Assembly: GCA_002335865.1 (NCBI GenBank)
Contig: DDCY01000027.1
Location: forward strand, 4,125-68,124
Source of the DNA: Saprospiraceae bacterium UBA1994
GTDB lineage: Bacteria > Bacteroidota > Bacteroidia > Chitinophagales > Saprospiraceae
DNA length: 64,000 nucleotides
Reading direction: 5' to 3'
Of the stretch, positions 7,439-16,017 are shown in pieces; position 1 is the stretch's first letter, and every line of letters begins with the position of its first letter. Position numbers and translations under genes: made by a program. The notes beneath the pieces are model-generated. The model was not told the DNA's origin. It saw only the letters and a program-made list of their open reading frames with translations, and searched no databases.

Positions 7439-8797
7439 ATGAAATTTATAGATACTCTAAAGAATATATGGAGCATAGCAGAGCTTAAAGATAAGATTCT
7501 GTTTACTGTCCTTATATTAGCAATATATCGATTCGGATCATTTGTAACACTTCCTGGTGTTGTGCCAAAGGCTTTAGAAGCTTCAGCAGCTTCAGGTGAG
7601 GGGATTTTGGGATTGATAAATGCTTTTACAGGAGGAGCTTTTAATCAAGGTTCTGTATTCGCGTTGGGTATTATGCCTTATATTACTGCGTCGATTATTA
7701 TTCAATTATTAGGTTTTGCAGTTCCTTATTTCCAGAGACTTCAATCAAGAGAAGGTGAATCGGGCAGAAAGAAGATTACGCAAATTACTAGATTACTTAC
7801 TGTATTTATTACATTAGTTCAAGGTGGTGGATATCTGGCATACATAAAAAGTATGGGTGCTATTTCCCCTAATGTAAGTGAAAGTGCATTTTGGCTATCA
7901 AATATTATCATTCTTTCCACGGGCACTATATTTGCCATGTGGTTAGGTGAAAAGATTACTGATAAAGGAATCGGCAACGGTATATCGTTGTTGATTATGA
8001 TAGGTATTATCGCCACGCTTCCATTCTCATTTTTTGCGGAAGTAAAGACGCAGCTTGCGCAGTCAGGATTCTTAATTCTTTTAGTTGAGTTTGTAGCTTT
8101 ATTCTTTGTGGTTCTTGCAACTGTTCTTATAGTTCAAGGAGTAAGAAAAATACCTATTCAATTTGCGAAACGTATGGTAGGTAGATCTAATGACGATGTT
8201 CCTTCAGCAGGAGCTAGAGATTATATTCCTTTAAAAGTAAATGCGTCAGGTGTGATGCCAATTATCTTTGCTCAGGCAATAATGTTTTTACCCCCCATGT
8301 TAGGAGGTCTAGTCATAGGTCAACAGGAGGCACCAAGTTCTTTTTTAATGTCTCTTCAAGATTGGAAGTCGCCAATTTATAACATTATATTTTTCGTGCT
8401 AGTTGTTATTTTTACTTACGTTTATACTGCACTGATAGTGAATCCTCAGCAGTATGCTGAACATTTAAAGAGACAAAATTCTTTCATTCCAGGAATTAAG
8501 CCTGGAACAGATACACAAGAATATATTGATTCATTAACAACAAGAGTAACGTTGCCCGGCTCTATTTTCTTAGGGCTGATAGCAATCTTGCCTGGTATTA
8601 TAGCCAATATGGGTGTTAATGATGGTTTTGCATTGTTTTTTGGTGGTACCTCACTACTTATCTTAGTTGCAGTTGTATTAGATACACTACAACAAATCGA
8701 ATCATATCTTTTAATGAGAAAGTACGATGGTCTTACTAAGACAGGTAAACTCAAGGGAAGAGGAGGAAACGGAATGCAGATTGGTGCGAGCATGTAA
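7439..8797 (+). CDS. secY: Preprotein translocase subunit SecY
   Basis: A 452-residue, ten-span inner-membrane channel of the Sec system, moving proteins across or into the cytoplasmic membrane with SecE/SecG and SecA. Hydrophobic spans are clear throughout. The N-terminal T-L-P-G-V-V-P region, the M-P-Y-I-T-A-S-I-I-I-Q-L-L motif and the cytoplasmic loop V-R-K-I-P-I-Q-F-A-K-R are SecY hallmarks. Length is within the family range (430-450). adk, which follows secY in many bacteria, is absent here; map follows directly. Confidence 0.98.
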   Translation: MKFIDTLKNIWSIAELKDKILFTVLILAIYRFGSFVTLPGVVPKALEASAASGEGILGLINAFTGGAFNQGSVFALGIMPYITASIIIQLLGFAVPYFQRLQSREGESGRKKITQITRLLTVFITLVQGGGYLAYIKSMGAISPNVSESAFWLSNIIILSTGTIFAMWLGEKITDKGIGNGISLLIMIGIIATLPFSFFAEVKTQLAQSGFLILLVEFVALFFVVLATVLIVQGVRKIPIQFAKRMVGRSNDDVPSAGARDYIPLKVNASGVMPIIFAQAIMFLPPMLGGLVIGQQEAPSSFLMSLQDWKSPIYNIIFFVLVVIFTYVYTALIVNPQQYAEHLKRQNSFIPGIKPGTDTQEYIDSLTTRVTLPGSIFLGLIAILPGIIANMGVNDGFALFFGGTSLLILVAVVLDTLQQIESYLLMRKYDGLTKTGKLKGRGGNGMQIGASM

Positions 8798-8811
8798 ACA
8801 TATCATTCTAG

Positions 8812-9612
8812 ATGATATACTATAAAACTGATGATGAAATAGAGTTAATGAGAATGAGTTGTACCCTTCTCAGTAAGACTTTGGCTCATGTAGCATCTCT
8901 TCTGAAGCCGGGGATAACTGGATTGGAAGTGGATAGGGCAGCAGAGGTTTTTATTAGAGATCACGATGGTGCAATTCCAGGTTTCAAAGGGCTATACGGG
9001 TTTCCAGGTACGTTATGTATTTCCACTAATGCAGCAGTTGTACACGGTATACCTACAAATAGAGAGTTTGAAGAAGATGATATAGTGTCTATTGATTGTG
9101 GTGTATTAATGAATGAGTTTTATGGAGATTCAGCTTACACCTTTGCTTTCAATGGAATTAGTGATGAGATAGAGAAATTACTCTCTGTAACAAAGAAAGC
9201 ACTTTATCTCGGCATAGATCAGGCTAGAGTAGGAAATAGAGTAGGGGATATTGGTTACTCAATACAGGATTTTGCAGAGAAACAACATGGGTTTGGTGTT
9301 GTACGTGATTTGGTCGGACATGGATTGGGTAAAGATCTTCATGAGTCACCAGAAGTTCCTAATTACGGTAAACGTGGAAGGGGAGTACAACTAAAAGATG
9401 GACTAGTCATAGCAATAGAGCCAATGATAAATCTAGGAAATAAAGCAGTAAAGAAGGCACCGGATGGTACAATACTATCGAAGGATAATATGCCATCTGC
9501 GCACTATGAGCATACAATAGCTGTAAGGACTGACGGGCCGGATATATTATCTAATCATGAGTGGGTTGAAGAGGAGATTAAAAAGAACTCAGAAATTAGG
9601 CAAATTGAATAA
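8812..9612 (+). CDS. map: Methionine aminopeptidase, type I
   Basis: A 266-residue cytosolic enzyme that removes the initiator Met from new proteins, using two metal ions. The ligand set is visible in order: D in S-I-D-C-G-V, D in Y-G-D-S-A, H in V-G-H-G-L-G, E in A-I-E-P-M and E in H-Y-E-H-T-I. There is no N-terminal zinc-finger extension. The secY-map-infA order matches many bacteria. Confidence 0.97.
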   Translation: MIYYKTDDEIELMRMSCTLLSKTLAHVASLLKPGITGLEVDRAAEVFIRDHDGAIPGFKGLYGFPGTLCISTNAAVVHGIPTNREFEEDDIVSIDCGVLMNEFYGDSAYTFAFNGISDEIEKLLSVTKKALYLGIDQARVGNRVGDIGYSIQDFAEKQHGFGVVRDLVGHGLGKDLHESPEVPNYGKRGRGVQLKDGLVIAIEPMINLGNKAVKKAPDGTILSKDNMPSAHYEHTIAVRTDGPDILSNHEWVEEEIKKNSEIRQIE

Positions 9613-9644
9613 ATATTTAGATATTCGCACTCCGAAATGAAAAT

Positions 9645-9863
9645 ATGGCTAAGCAGGACCTTATAAAGCAAGATGGAATCATTGAAGAAGCGTTGTCTAA
9701 TGCTATGTTCAGAGTTCGTCTTGAAAATGATCATCTCATCGTAGCGACAATTAGTGGTAAGATGAGGATGCACTATATACGTATCATGCCAGGGGATAAA
9801 GTAGCTGTGGAGATGTCTCCATATGATCTTACCCGGGGTAGAATAACATATAGGTACAAATAG
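9645..9863 (+). CDS. infA: Translation initiation factor IF-1
   Basis: A 72-residue OB-fold factor that occupies the A site during initiation. M-A-K-Q-D-L-I-K-Q-D-G-I-I-E-E-A-L, F-R-V-R-L-E-N and M-R-M-H-Y-I-R-I-M-P-G-D-K-V are conserved. Length is exactly typical. rpmJ follows. Confidence 0.98.
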   Translation: MAKQDLIKQDGIIEEALSNAMFRVRLENDHLIVATISGKMRMHYIRIMPGDKVAVEMSPYDLTRGRITYRYK

Positions 9864-9898
9864 GGTATTATATATAGCACTTAATAAATGCAACGACA

Positions 9899-10015
9899 AT
9901 GAAAGTAAGAGCATCAATCAAAAAGAGGTCGGCTGACTGTAAGATCGTAAGACGTAACGGTAAGCTTTACATTATTAACAAAAAAAACCCTAGGTTTAAG
10001 CAAAGACAAGGGTAA
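9899..10015 (+). CDS. rpmJ: 50S ribosomal protein L36, zinc-free form
   Basis: A 38-residue protein; the translation starts M-K-V-R-A-S-I-K-K-R-S-A-D-C-K and ends N-P-R-F-K-Q-R-Q-G. The classical Cys-Cys-Cys-His zinc ligands of L36 (positions 11, 14, 27, 33) are here Ser, Cys, Asn and Phe, so it cannot hold zinc in the usual way. Location between infA and rpsM is standard. Confidence 0.95.
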   Translation: MKVRASIKKRSADCKIVRRNGKLYIINKKNPRFKQRQG

Positions 10016-10034
10016 TTAATTAATTGTATCAACT

Positions 10035-10412
10035 ATGGCAAGGATTGCTGGGGTAGATTTACCGCGAAATAAGAGAGGTATAATAGGTTTAACTTACATC
10101 TATGGTGTAGGAAGCACTAGGTCTGCAGAACTACTTGATAGAGCTGGGATTGAACATAATACCAAAGTTCAGGACTGGACTGATGAAAATATTAAGTTCA
10201 TAACGAAGCTTTTACAAGATGAGTACACTGTTGAGGGTGAACTACGAAGTGAAGTACAGTTGAATATCAAACGTCTGATGGATATTGGATGTTACAGAGG
10301 TCTTAGACACAGAAAGGGTCTTCCTTTAAGAGGGCAGCGTACTAAAACTAACGCTCGTACACGAAAAGGTAAGAAGAAGACTGTTGCGAACAAAAAGAAA
10401 GTTACTAAATAA
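10035..10412 (+). CDS. rpsM: 30S ribosomal protein S13
   Basis: A 125-residue head protein bridging to L5. M-A-R-I-A-G-V-D-L-P and the C-terminal G-L-R-H-R-K-G-L-P-L-R-G-Q-R-T-K-T-N-A-R-T-R-K-G signature are present, followed by a Lys-rich tail. It opens the alpha-operon block rpsM-rpsK-rpsD-rpoA-rplQ. Confidence 0.98.
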   Translation: MARIAGVDLPRNKRGIIGLTYIYGVGSTRSAELLDRAGIEHNTKVQDWTDENIKFITKLLQDEYTVEGELRSEVQLNIKRLMDIGCYRGLRHRKGLPLRGQRTKTNARTRKGKKKTVANKKKVTK

Positions 10413-10421
10413 TAGATAGTC

Positions 10422-10805
10422 ATGGCAAAAGCAAAAGCAAAAAAGCGTAATGTAGCCGTTGCGAGTGAAGGTCTTGTTTATATACAAGCTACTTTCAATA
10501 ATATTATTATCTCTTTGACTAATAAGCAAGGTCAAGTTATTTCATGGGCTTCAGCTGGCAAAGCTGGATTTCGAGGAAGTAAGAAAAATACTCCATATGC
10601 TGCTCAAATTGCAGCAACAGATGCTGCTCAAACAGCCTACGACGCTGGAATGAGATCTTGTGAAGTTTATGTGAAAGGACCAGGAGCTGGTCGTGAATCT
10701 GCAATCAGAGCAGTGGATGGTGTGGGTATCAAAGTAACTAAAATCAGAGATATCACCCCTGTTCCGCACAATGGATGTAGACCTCCAAAGAAAAGAAGAG
10801 TATAA
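10422..10805 (+). CDS. rpsK: 30S ribosomal protein S11
   Basis: A 127-residue platform protein near the mRNA exit. Motifs V-Y-I-Q-A-T-F-N-N-I-I-I-S-L-T, Y-V-K-G-P-G-A-G-R-E-S-A-I-R and the C-terminal P-H-N-G-C-R-P-P-K-K-R-R-V are diagnostic. It starts 9 nt after rpsM. Confidence 0.98.
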   Translation: MAKAKAKKRNVAVASEGLVYIQATFNNIIISLTNKQGQVISWASAGKAGFRGSKKNTPYAAQIAATDAAQTAYDAGMRSCEVYVKGPGAGRESAIRAVDGVGIKVTKIRDITPVPHNGCRPPKKRRV

Positions 10806-10849
10806 TTTAGATTCAGTACATTATTATTACTACTACAACTGAGAATTAA

Positions 10850-11461
10850 ATGGCACGATATACCGGACCAAAAACAAAGAAATCTAGAGCATTTGGAGAG
10901 GCAATCTTCGGAAATGACAGAGCTTTTGAGAAACGAAAATACCCACCTGGACAACATGGAAATGGTAGGAGGAGGAAGCAAAAATCTGACTACGGGCTCC
11001 AGTTAATGGAGAAGCAAAAAGCTAAATATACTTACGGACTTCTTGAAAGACAGTTTCGTAATTTATACAAGGCAGCTAATGGCAAGTCTGGGGTGACAGG
11101 AGAAATTCTTTTTCAATTCTTAGAGGCTAGATTAGACAATACTGTCTTTAGGTTAGGTCTTTCACCTACTAGAAGCGGTGCACGTCAATTGGTTGCGCAC
11201 AAGCACATTATGGTAAATGGGGTACTTACAAATATACCTTCGTGTCAATTAAGACCGGGTGACGTAGTCACTATAAGAAATAAATCAAAAAATCTTGAGG
11301 TAATAATCAATAGTATATCATCTAAGGGAGATGTAAGAAACTTTGGTTGGCTAGAGTGGAACAACGCAAGAGGTGAAGGAACTTTCCTCGCATATCCTGA
11401 AAGGGACGCAATTCCGGAAAAGATCAATGAGCAACTTATTGTAGAATTGTACTCTAAGTAG
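10850..11461 (+). CDS. rpsD: 30S ribosomal protein S4
   Basis: A 203-residue assembly-initiator protein; in E. coli it also represses the alpha operon. It begins M-A-R-Y-T-G-P-K-T-K; the S4 RNA-binding domain (L-E-A-R-L-D-N-T-V-F-R-L-G followed by A-R-Q-L-V-A-H-K-H-I) is in the middle. It is the long zinc-free form, lacking N-terminal CxxC ligands. A strong terminator-like hairpin follows at 11479-11510. Confidence 0.98.
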   Translation: MARYTGPKTKKSRAFGEAIFGNDRAFEKRKYPPGQHGNGRRRKQKSDYGLQLMEKQKAKYTYGLLERQFRNLYKAANGKSGVTGEILFQFLEARLDNTVFRLGLSPTRSGARQLVAHKHIMVNGVLTNIPSCQLRPGDVVTIRNKSKNLEVIINSISSKGDVRNFGWLEWNNARGEGTFLAYPERDAIPEKINEQLIVELYSK

Positions 11462-11478
11462 TAAGATTATTAGCAGAA

Positions 11479-11510
11479 GGCTGCCCAATTTCTTGGGTAG
11501 CCCTTTTCTT
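11479..11510 (+). terminator. Intrinsic terminator between rpsD and rpoA
   Basis: GGCTGCCCAA (11479-11488), loop TTTC, then TTGGGTAGCC (11493-11502) gives a ten-pair stem with one G-T wobble, followed by CTTTTCTT. It lies inside the alpha operon, so it may be leaky or an attenuator adjusting rpoA-rplQ relative to the ribosomal genes upstream. Confidence 0.75.
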
Positions 11511-11567
11511 CGTTTAGTCTTCTTTATTTCAAAAAAACTTTTTTCAGCATAGCATAACTACAAATTT

Positions 11568-12566
11568 ATGAGCATTTTAAACTTTCAAAGACCAGAGAAA
11601 ATTATCCTTCAAAAATCGGATGACTTTAATGGTACATTTGAGTTCAAACCTCTAGAGCCTGGCTTTGGTCAGACTATAGGTAATTCATTAAGAAGAGTTT
11701 TACTTTCTTCTCTTGAAGGTTACGCTATATCTGCAATTAGAATAGCAGGTGTGGATCATGAATTTGCTACAATTAAGGGGGTGGTTCAGGATATGGTAGA
11801 CATTATTCTAAATCTTAAGCAAATAAGGCTCAAAGCTTTGGTTGAAACTGAAGAGGACTCAGAAGACAAAGTTTACTTAACAATAAGTGGTAAAGAAGCA
11901 TTTGTTGCAGGAGATATTGAAGATCAAACTACAGTATTCAAAATAATGAATCCTGAATTAGTAATTTGTGATATGGAACCTTCAGTAAATCTAGAAATAG
12001 AGCTTACCATATCAAAAGGTCGTGGATATGTTCCAGCAGAGGAGAATCTTCCTAAGGATGCACCAATTGGTGTAATACCAGTGGATGCTGTTTATACACC
12101 AATCAAAAGAGTATCTTATAAAGTAGAAAATACAAGAGTAGGGCAGAGAACCGATTATGAAAAACTTATGGTTGATGTACAGACTGATGGTACTATACAT
12201 CCTGAAGAAGCAGTAAAGGAAGCATCAAGAATTCTTATACAACACTTAATGCTGATCACGGATGAAAATATAACGTTTGATGATGCATCTAGTCGGGAAG
12301 ATAATATCGTAGACGAGCACATTCTACACATGAGAAAGCTTCTTAAGACTTCATTAGAAGATCTAGATTTGTCTGTAAGGGCATACAACTGTCTCAAGGC
12401 AGCTAAGATCAACTCTTTAGGAGAAATGGTTAGATATGATACTCATGAATTACTTAAGTTCAGAAACTTTGGAAAGAAGTCATTAGTTGAGATCGAAGAA
12501 TTACTCCAGATCAAAGGTCTTACTTTCGGAATGGACTTATCAAAGTATAAGTTAGACGAAGAGTAA
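11568..12566 (+). CDS. rpoA: DNA-directed RNA polymerase alpha subunit
   Basis: A 332-residue subunit that nucleates RNA polymerase assembly. The N-terminal dimerisation domain has G-F-G-Q-T-I-G-N-S-L-R-R-V-L-L-S-S; the C-terminal domain has L-D-L-S-V-R-A-Y-N-C-L-K-A-A-K-I and K-F-R-N-F-G-K-K-S-L-V-E-I. Both domains are complete. Its mRNA start may be separate, because a terminator lies 58 nt upstream; no convincing TAnnTTTG box was found in between. Confidence 0.98.
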   Translation: MSILNFQRPEKIILQKSDDFNGTFEFKPLEPGFGQTIGNSLRRVLLSSLEGYAISAIRIAGVDHEFATIKGVVQDMVDIILNLKQIRLKALVETEEDSEDKVYLTISGKEAFVAGDIEDQTTVFKIMNPELVICDMEPSVNLEIELTISKGRGYVPAEENLPKDAPIGVIPVDAVYTPIKRVSYKVENTRVGQRTDYEKLMVDVQTDGTIHPEEAVKEASRILIQHLMLITDENITFDDASSREDNIVDEHILHMRKLLKTSLEDLDLSVRAYNCLKAAKINSLGEMVRYDTHELLKFRNFGKKSLVEIEELLQIKGLTFGMDLSKYKLDEE

Positions 12567-12706
12567 ACTTAAAAGATAATCGCACGACTCAAGTTTAGGC
12601 TTGGATAGTATTTACATTTATGAAATACAGGTATATACTGCGAGACTCAATTGACCAGGTCGTATAGTCAAGAATCTCAACGTGATATCAACAAAACGTA
12701 ATCTCC

Positions 12707-13192
12707 ATGAGGCACGGAAAAAAACACAATCACTTAGGTAGACAAAGAGGGCACAGAGTTGCTTTATTAAGAAACTTATCTATCTCTTTAGTAGAGTACA
12801 AAAGAATCAATACCACTGTTGCTAAAGCAAAAGCACTAAGAGTATTTCTAGAACCTCTTATTACTAAATCTAAGACGAACAGTACTCACTCAAGAAGAAC
12901 TGTATTTAGTAATCTTCAGAATAAAGAAGCAGTAAAAGAACTGTTTGAAAATATATCTGTAAAAGTTGCTGATAGACCAGGAGGTTACCTCAGAATCGTA
13001 AGAACTGGAGTACGAAAAGGTGATGGAGCCGAAACAGCAATGATCGAGTTCGTGGATTACAATGAAGCATACTCAGCAGGATCTATTTCAGGTGCTAAGA
13101 AGTCTAGGAGAAGTAGAAGAGGCAAGAAAAGTGGAGCAGCAGCAGCAGCAGCAGCAGTAACGCCTGATAAGCAATCTAATGAAGAAGAATAG
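12707..13192 (+). CDS. rplQ: 50S ribosomal protein L17 with Ala-run tail
   Basis: A 161-residue large-subunit protein. The L17 core is clear at the start (M-R-H-G-K-K-H-N-H-L-G-R-Q-R-G-H-R) and includes D-R-P-G-G-Y-L-R-I. Typical L17 is about 120 residues; the extra 40 form a basic S-R-R-S-R-R-G-K-K segment, seven Ala and an acidic end. The Ala run is encoded by seven identical GCA codons. A good terminator follows, ending the operon. Confidence 0.97.
   Translation: MRHGKKHNHLGRQRGHRVALLRNLSISLVEYKRINTTVAKAKALRVFLEPLITKSKTNSTHSRRTVFSNLQNKEAVKELFENISVKVADRPGGYLRIVRTGVRKGDGAETAMIEFVDYNEAYSAGSISGAKKSRRSRRGKKSGAAAAAAAVTPDKQSNEEE
13136..13156 (+). repeat. (GCA)7 trinucleotide repeat in rplQ
   Basis: Seven consecutive GCA codons encode the Ala run in the C-terminal tail of L17. 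Because each unit is a codon, length changes by slippage would keep the frame. Confidence 0.9.
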
Positions 13193-13213
13193 TCATAATG
13201 GACTAATGAGAAA

Positions 13214-13249
13214 GAAGAGCATATTCAGTATTGGATATGCTCTTTTTTT
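13214..13249 (+). terminator. Terminator of the ribosomal operon
   Basis: AGAGCATAT (13216-13224) and ATATGCTCT (13235-13243) pair perfectly around a ten-nt loop and are followed by a T-run. It lies just after rplQ and closes the 13-kb operon. Confidence 0.85.
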
Positions 13250-13355
13250 ATTCATGTATGTCTGTGGATATGAAAAATTCTATTTTATCGAAGTACATAT
13301 AAAAATTGATTATAAAAATTTTAATATGTAACTCTTTCCTTTAAGGTTAGTTGCA

Positions 13356-13363
13356 TATTTTTG
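13356..13363 (+). promoter_or_regulatory. Predicted carA promoter -7 box
   Basis: TATTTTTG matches TAnnTTTG and lies 33 nt before the preferred carA ATG. The -33 region has no clean TTG. The box overlaps the alternative upstream TTG codon, which argues against that longer start. Confidence 0.5.
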
Positions 13364-13395
13364 TTACAATTTATAACACTATATTTATTAGCTCT

Positions 13396-14487
13396 ATGAT
13401 TGGCGGAAAAGCAATTTTACTATTAGATGATGGCACTTACTTTGAGGGTAAGGCAGGCGGTTTAATAGGCACTACTTCAGGCGAAATTTGTTTCAATACT
13501 GGGATGACAGGGTATCAAGAAATCTTTACTGACCCATCATACTATGGACAAGTACTTGTCGCTACTAATGTGCATATCGGCAACTATGGTACTAAAGATG
13601 AAGATGCAGAATCTGAATCTGTACAAATTTCGGGATTGATATGTAAAAATTTCACAGATTTATATTCTCGCCCTCTTGCTGATCAAGGTATTCAGAAGTA
13701 CTTTGAGGATAACAGTATTGTCTGTATTTATGGATTGGATACTAGAGCTATTGTACGTCATATCAGAAGCAAAGGTGCTATGAACTGTATCATTTCATCT
13801 GAAGAGTTAGATGTGGATAAACTTAAAGAGAAGCTAGCAAAAGTACCTAATATGGAGGGACTGGAGCTTGCGTCCAAAGTATCTACGAAAGAGATGTACT
13901 CTCTAGGTGATGATGAGGCCAAATACAATGTAGCGGTTATGGACTTCGGGACTAAGAAAAATATATTAAGAAATTTAGTGAGTAGAGGTTGCAAAGTGGA
14001 TGTATATCCAGCGGATACAGCCGCTGAGGATATTATAGAAAAGAAATATGATGGATTCTTTCTTTCTAATGGACCTGGAGATCCTTCATCTATGGATTAT
14101 GCTATTGAAACGGTTAAAGTACTAATGAAAGAGAAGAAGCCGATGTTTGGAATATGTCTAGGTCATCAGTTGTTGGCATTGGCCAATAATATACCTACCT
14201 ATAAGATGCATCATGGTCATAGAGGTATCAATCATCCTGTGAAAAATTTAATTTCTGGAAAAGGAGAGATTACTAGCCAAAATCATGGATTTAGTGTAGA
14301 TGCTGTAGTTATAGAGAAGGCAAGTGATAGGGTGGAAGTTACGCACCGTAATCTCAATGATGATACTATCGAAGGTATACGAATTAAGGGTACTAAAGCA
14401 TTTTCAGTTCAATATCATCCAGAAGCAGCGCCAGGACCTCACGATAGTAGGTATTTGTTCAACGAATTTGTTGATTCATTGTCATAG
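13396..14487 (+). CDS. carA: Carbamoyl-phosphate synthase small (glutaminase) subunit
   Basis: A 363-residue subunit that hydrolyses glutamine and passes ammonia to CarB for carbamoyl phosphate, feeding arginine and pyrimidine synthesis. The N-terminal CPSase domain (A-I-L-L-L-D-D-G-T-Y-F-E-G) and the class I glutamine amidotransferase domain with the catalytic Cys in F-G-I-C-L-G-H-Q and the His in Q-Y-H-P-E-A are present. The ATG at 13396 is chosen over a TTG 45 nt upstream because homologous N-termini begin here and the upstream codons overlap a promoter box. carB is not adjacent. Confidence 0.96.
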   Translation: MIGGKAILLLDDGTYFEGKAGGLIGTTSGEICFNTGMTGYQEIFTDPSYYGQVLVATNVHIGNYGTKDEDAESESVQISGLICKNFTDLYSRPLADQGIQKYFEDNSIVCIYGLDTRAIVRHIRSKGAMNCIISSEELDVDKLKEKLAKVPNMEGLELASKVSTKEMYSLGDDEAKYNVAVMDFGTKKNILRNLVSRGCKVDVYPADTAAEDIIEKKYDGFFLSNGPGDPSSMDYAIETVKVLMKEKKPMFGICLGHQLLALANNIPTYKMHHGHRGINHPVKNLISGKGEITSQNHGFSVDAVVIEKASDRVEVTHRNLNDDTIEGIRIKGTKAFSVQYHPEAAPGPHDSRYLFNEFVDSLS

Positions 14488-14617
14488 TGTATAATCTACA
14501 ATAAGTCGTATATTCGCGGTTTTAATTCAATAATTGTCACGAGTACCATAGCTGCACAAATTGTCACATATATTTTTACAGGGCTTACAGAAATGGTATT
14601 ATTTTAAAATAATTTGC

Positions 14618-15901
14618 ATGAGCACAATATTAGATATCAGATCTAGAGAGATAATAGACAGTAGAGGAAATCCTACTGTAGAAGTAGAAGTACTAACTGA
14701 GACAGGATTTATTGGTAGAGCTGCTGTTCCCTCTGGAGCGAGTACAGGTAAGTATGAGGCGGTAGAACTTAGAGATGGTAATCCTGATAGATTTCTAGGA
14801 AAAGGAGTGCTACAAGCTTGTCAGAATATAGAAGAAGATATCAGAGAAGCACTCATAGGAGAAGATGCTATGGATCAAAGACTCATTGACGAGACTATGA
14901 TTGAGATCGATGGTACACACAATAAATCAAAGCTAGGCGCCAATGCAATTTTAGGTGTTTCTTTAGCTGTAGCCAAAGCTGCAGCAGCAGAAAGTAGCCA
15001 AAGCTTATATCGATATATAGGTGGTGTCAATGCTCACGTGATGCCAGTACCGATGATGAATATCCTCAACGGTGGATCTCACGCTGATAATAGTATAGAT
15101 TTTCAGGAGTTTATGGTAATGCCTATTGGAGCTGAAACTTTTTCGGAAGGTTTAAGAATGGGTATCACTGTCTTTCATCACCTCAAAAAGGTATTAAGTA
15201 GTAAAGGTCATTCTACTAATGTTGGAGATGAAGGTGGATTTGCTCCTAATCTAGGATCTAATAAAGAGGCCATAGAAATAGTACTGCAAGCCATTGAATC
15301 TGCTGGTTACAAGCCAGGAATAGATATGATGATCGCTATGGATGCAGCAGCTTCAGAGTTTTATCTAGCTGATGAAAAAGTATATCACTTCCACCAATCT
15401 ACGGGAGATAAGCTTACTTCTGAAGAGATGGTGTCTTATTGGGCTGATTGGTGCAATCAATATCCAATCCTGTCTATAGAAGATGGACTAGATGAGGACG
15501 ATTGGTCAGCATGGTCGAGCATGAATAGGCAATTGGGTGATAAACTACAGATTGTTGGTGATGACCTTTTCGTAACAAATACGAAAAGATTACAAAGAGG
15601 GATTGATGAAGATGCAGCTAATTCTATTTTGATCAAAGTAAATCAGATTGGTAGTCTTACTGAGACTATTGATACTGTCAACCTTGCCACTCGCAATGCA
15701 TATACTTGCGTAATGAGCCATAGATCTGGAGAAACAGAAGATACGACTATAGCTGATCTAGCGGTAGCACTAAATACTGGACAGATCAAGACCGGTTCAG
15801 CATCAAGAAGTGATAGGGTAGCTAAGTATAATCAACTTCTCAGAATAGAAGAAGAGCTTGGTGATGCAGCCGTATATCCTGGGAGAGCCTTACTTGGGTA
15901 A
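14618..15901 (+). CDS. eno: Enolase (phosphopyruvate hydratase)
   Basis: A 427-residue cytosolic glycolytic enzyme converting 2-phosphoglycerate to phosphoenolpyruvate with Mg2+. The start M-S-T-I-L-D-I-R-S-R-E-I-I-D-S-R-G-N-P-T is conserved; metal and catalytic regions are D-A-A-A-S-E-F, S-I-E-D-G-L, V-G-D-D-L-F, I-L-I-K-V-N-Q-I-G-S and M-S-H-R-S-G-E-T. A 19-residue in-frame upstream extension was rejected because enolase starts at this Met. The carA-eno order after the ribosomal operon is common in Bacteroidota. Confidence 0.98.
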   Translation: MSTILDIRSREIIDSRGNPTVEVEVLTETGFIGRAAVPSGASTGKYEAVELRDGNPDRFLGKGVLQACQNIEEDIREALIGEDAMDQRLIDETMIEIDGTHNKSKLGANAILGVSLAVAKAAAAESSQSLYRYIGGVNAHVMPVPMMNILNGGSHADNSIDFQEFMVMPIGAETFSEGLRMGITVFHHLKKVLSSKGHSTNVGDEGGFAPNLGSNKEAIEIVLQAIESAGYKPGIDMMIAMDAAASEFYLADEKVYHFHQSTGDKLTSEEMVSYWADWCNQYPILSIEDGLDEDDWSAWSSMNRQLGDKLQIVGDDLFVTNTKRLQRGIDEDAANSILIKVNQIGSLTETIDTVNLATRNAYTCVMSHRSGETEDTTIADLAVALNTGQIKTGSASRSDRVAKYNQLLRIEEELGDAAVYPGRALLG

Positions 15902-15967
15902 TCTCATTTTCCATTCCTTATCGTAATATTTGTTCTGCTTCGTGTTTGTTGAAATTTAACTTGGCAC

Positions 15968-15996
15968 TTGTACTTGAACTTATTTTTTTATCTTTG
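15968..15996 (+). promoter_or_regulatory. Predicted Bacteroidota-type promoter for the FtsB-like gene
   Basis: TTG at 15968-15970, an 18-nt spacer and TATCTTTG at 15989-15996 fit the TTG-N17-23-TAnnTTTG pattern. Transcription would begin near 16000, about 18 nt before the ATG. Confidence 0.65.
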
Positions 15997-16017
15997 TCGT
16001 AAGTAAACTACAAAATC

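Noticed and set aside
8446..8793. 115-codon minus-strand frame inside secY
   Set aside because: It is fully antisense to a clear SecY sequence and its translation is Pro/Ser/Ile-rich with no family likeness; a shadow of codon bias.
9555..9917. 120-codon minus-strand frame over map end and infA
   Set aside because: Antisense to two certain genes and has no recognisable motif.
13351..13395. Upstream TTG start for carA
   Set aside because: The added 15 residues are unlike CarA N-termini and overlap a TAnnTTTG promoter box.
14561..14617. 19-residue N-terminal extension of enolase
   Set aside because: Enolases begin M-S-T-I-x-D-I at the ATG used; the extension is not conserved in type and starts with a non-ATG codon.
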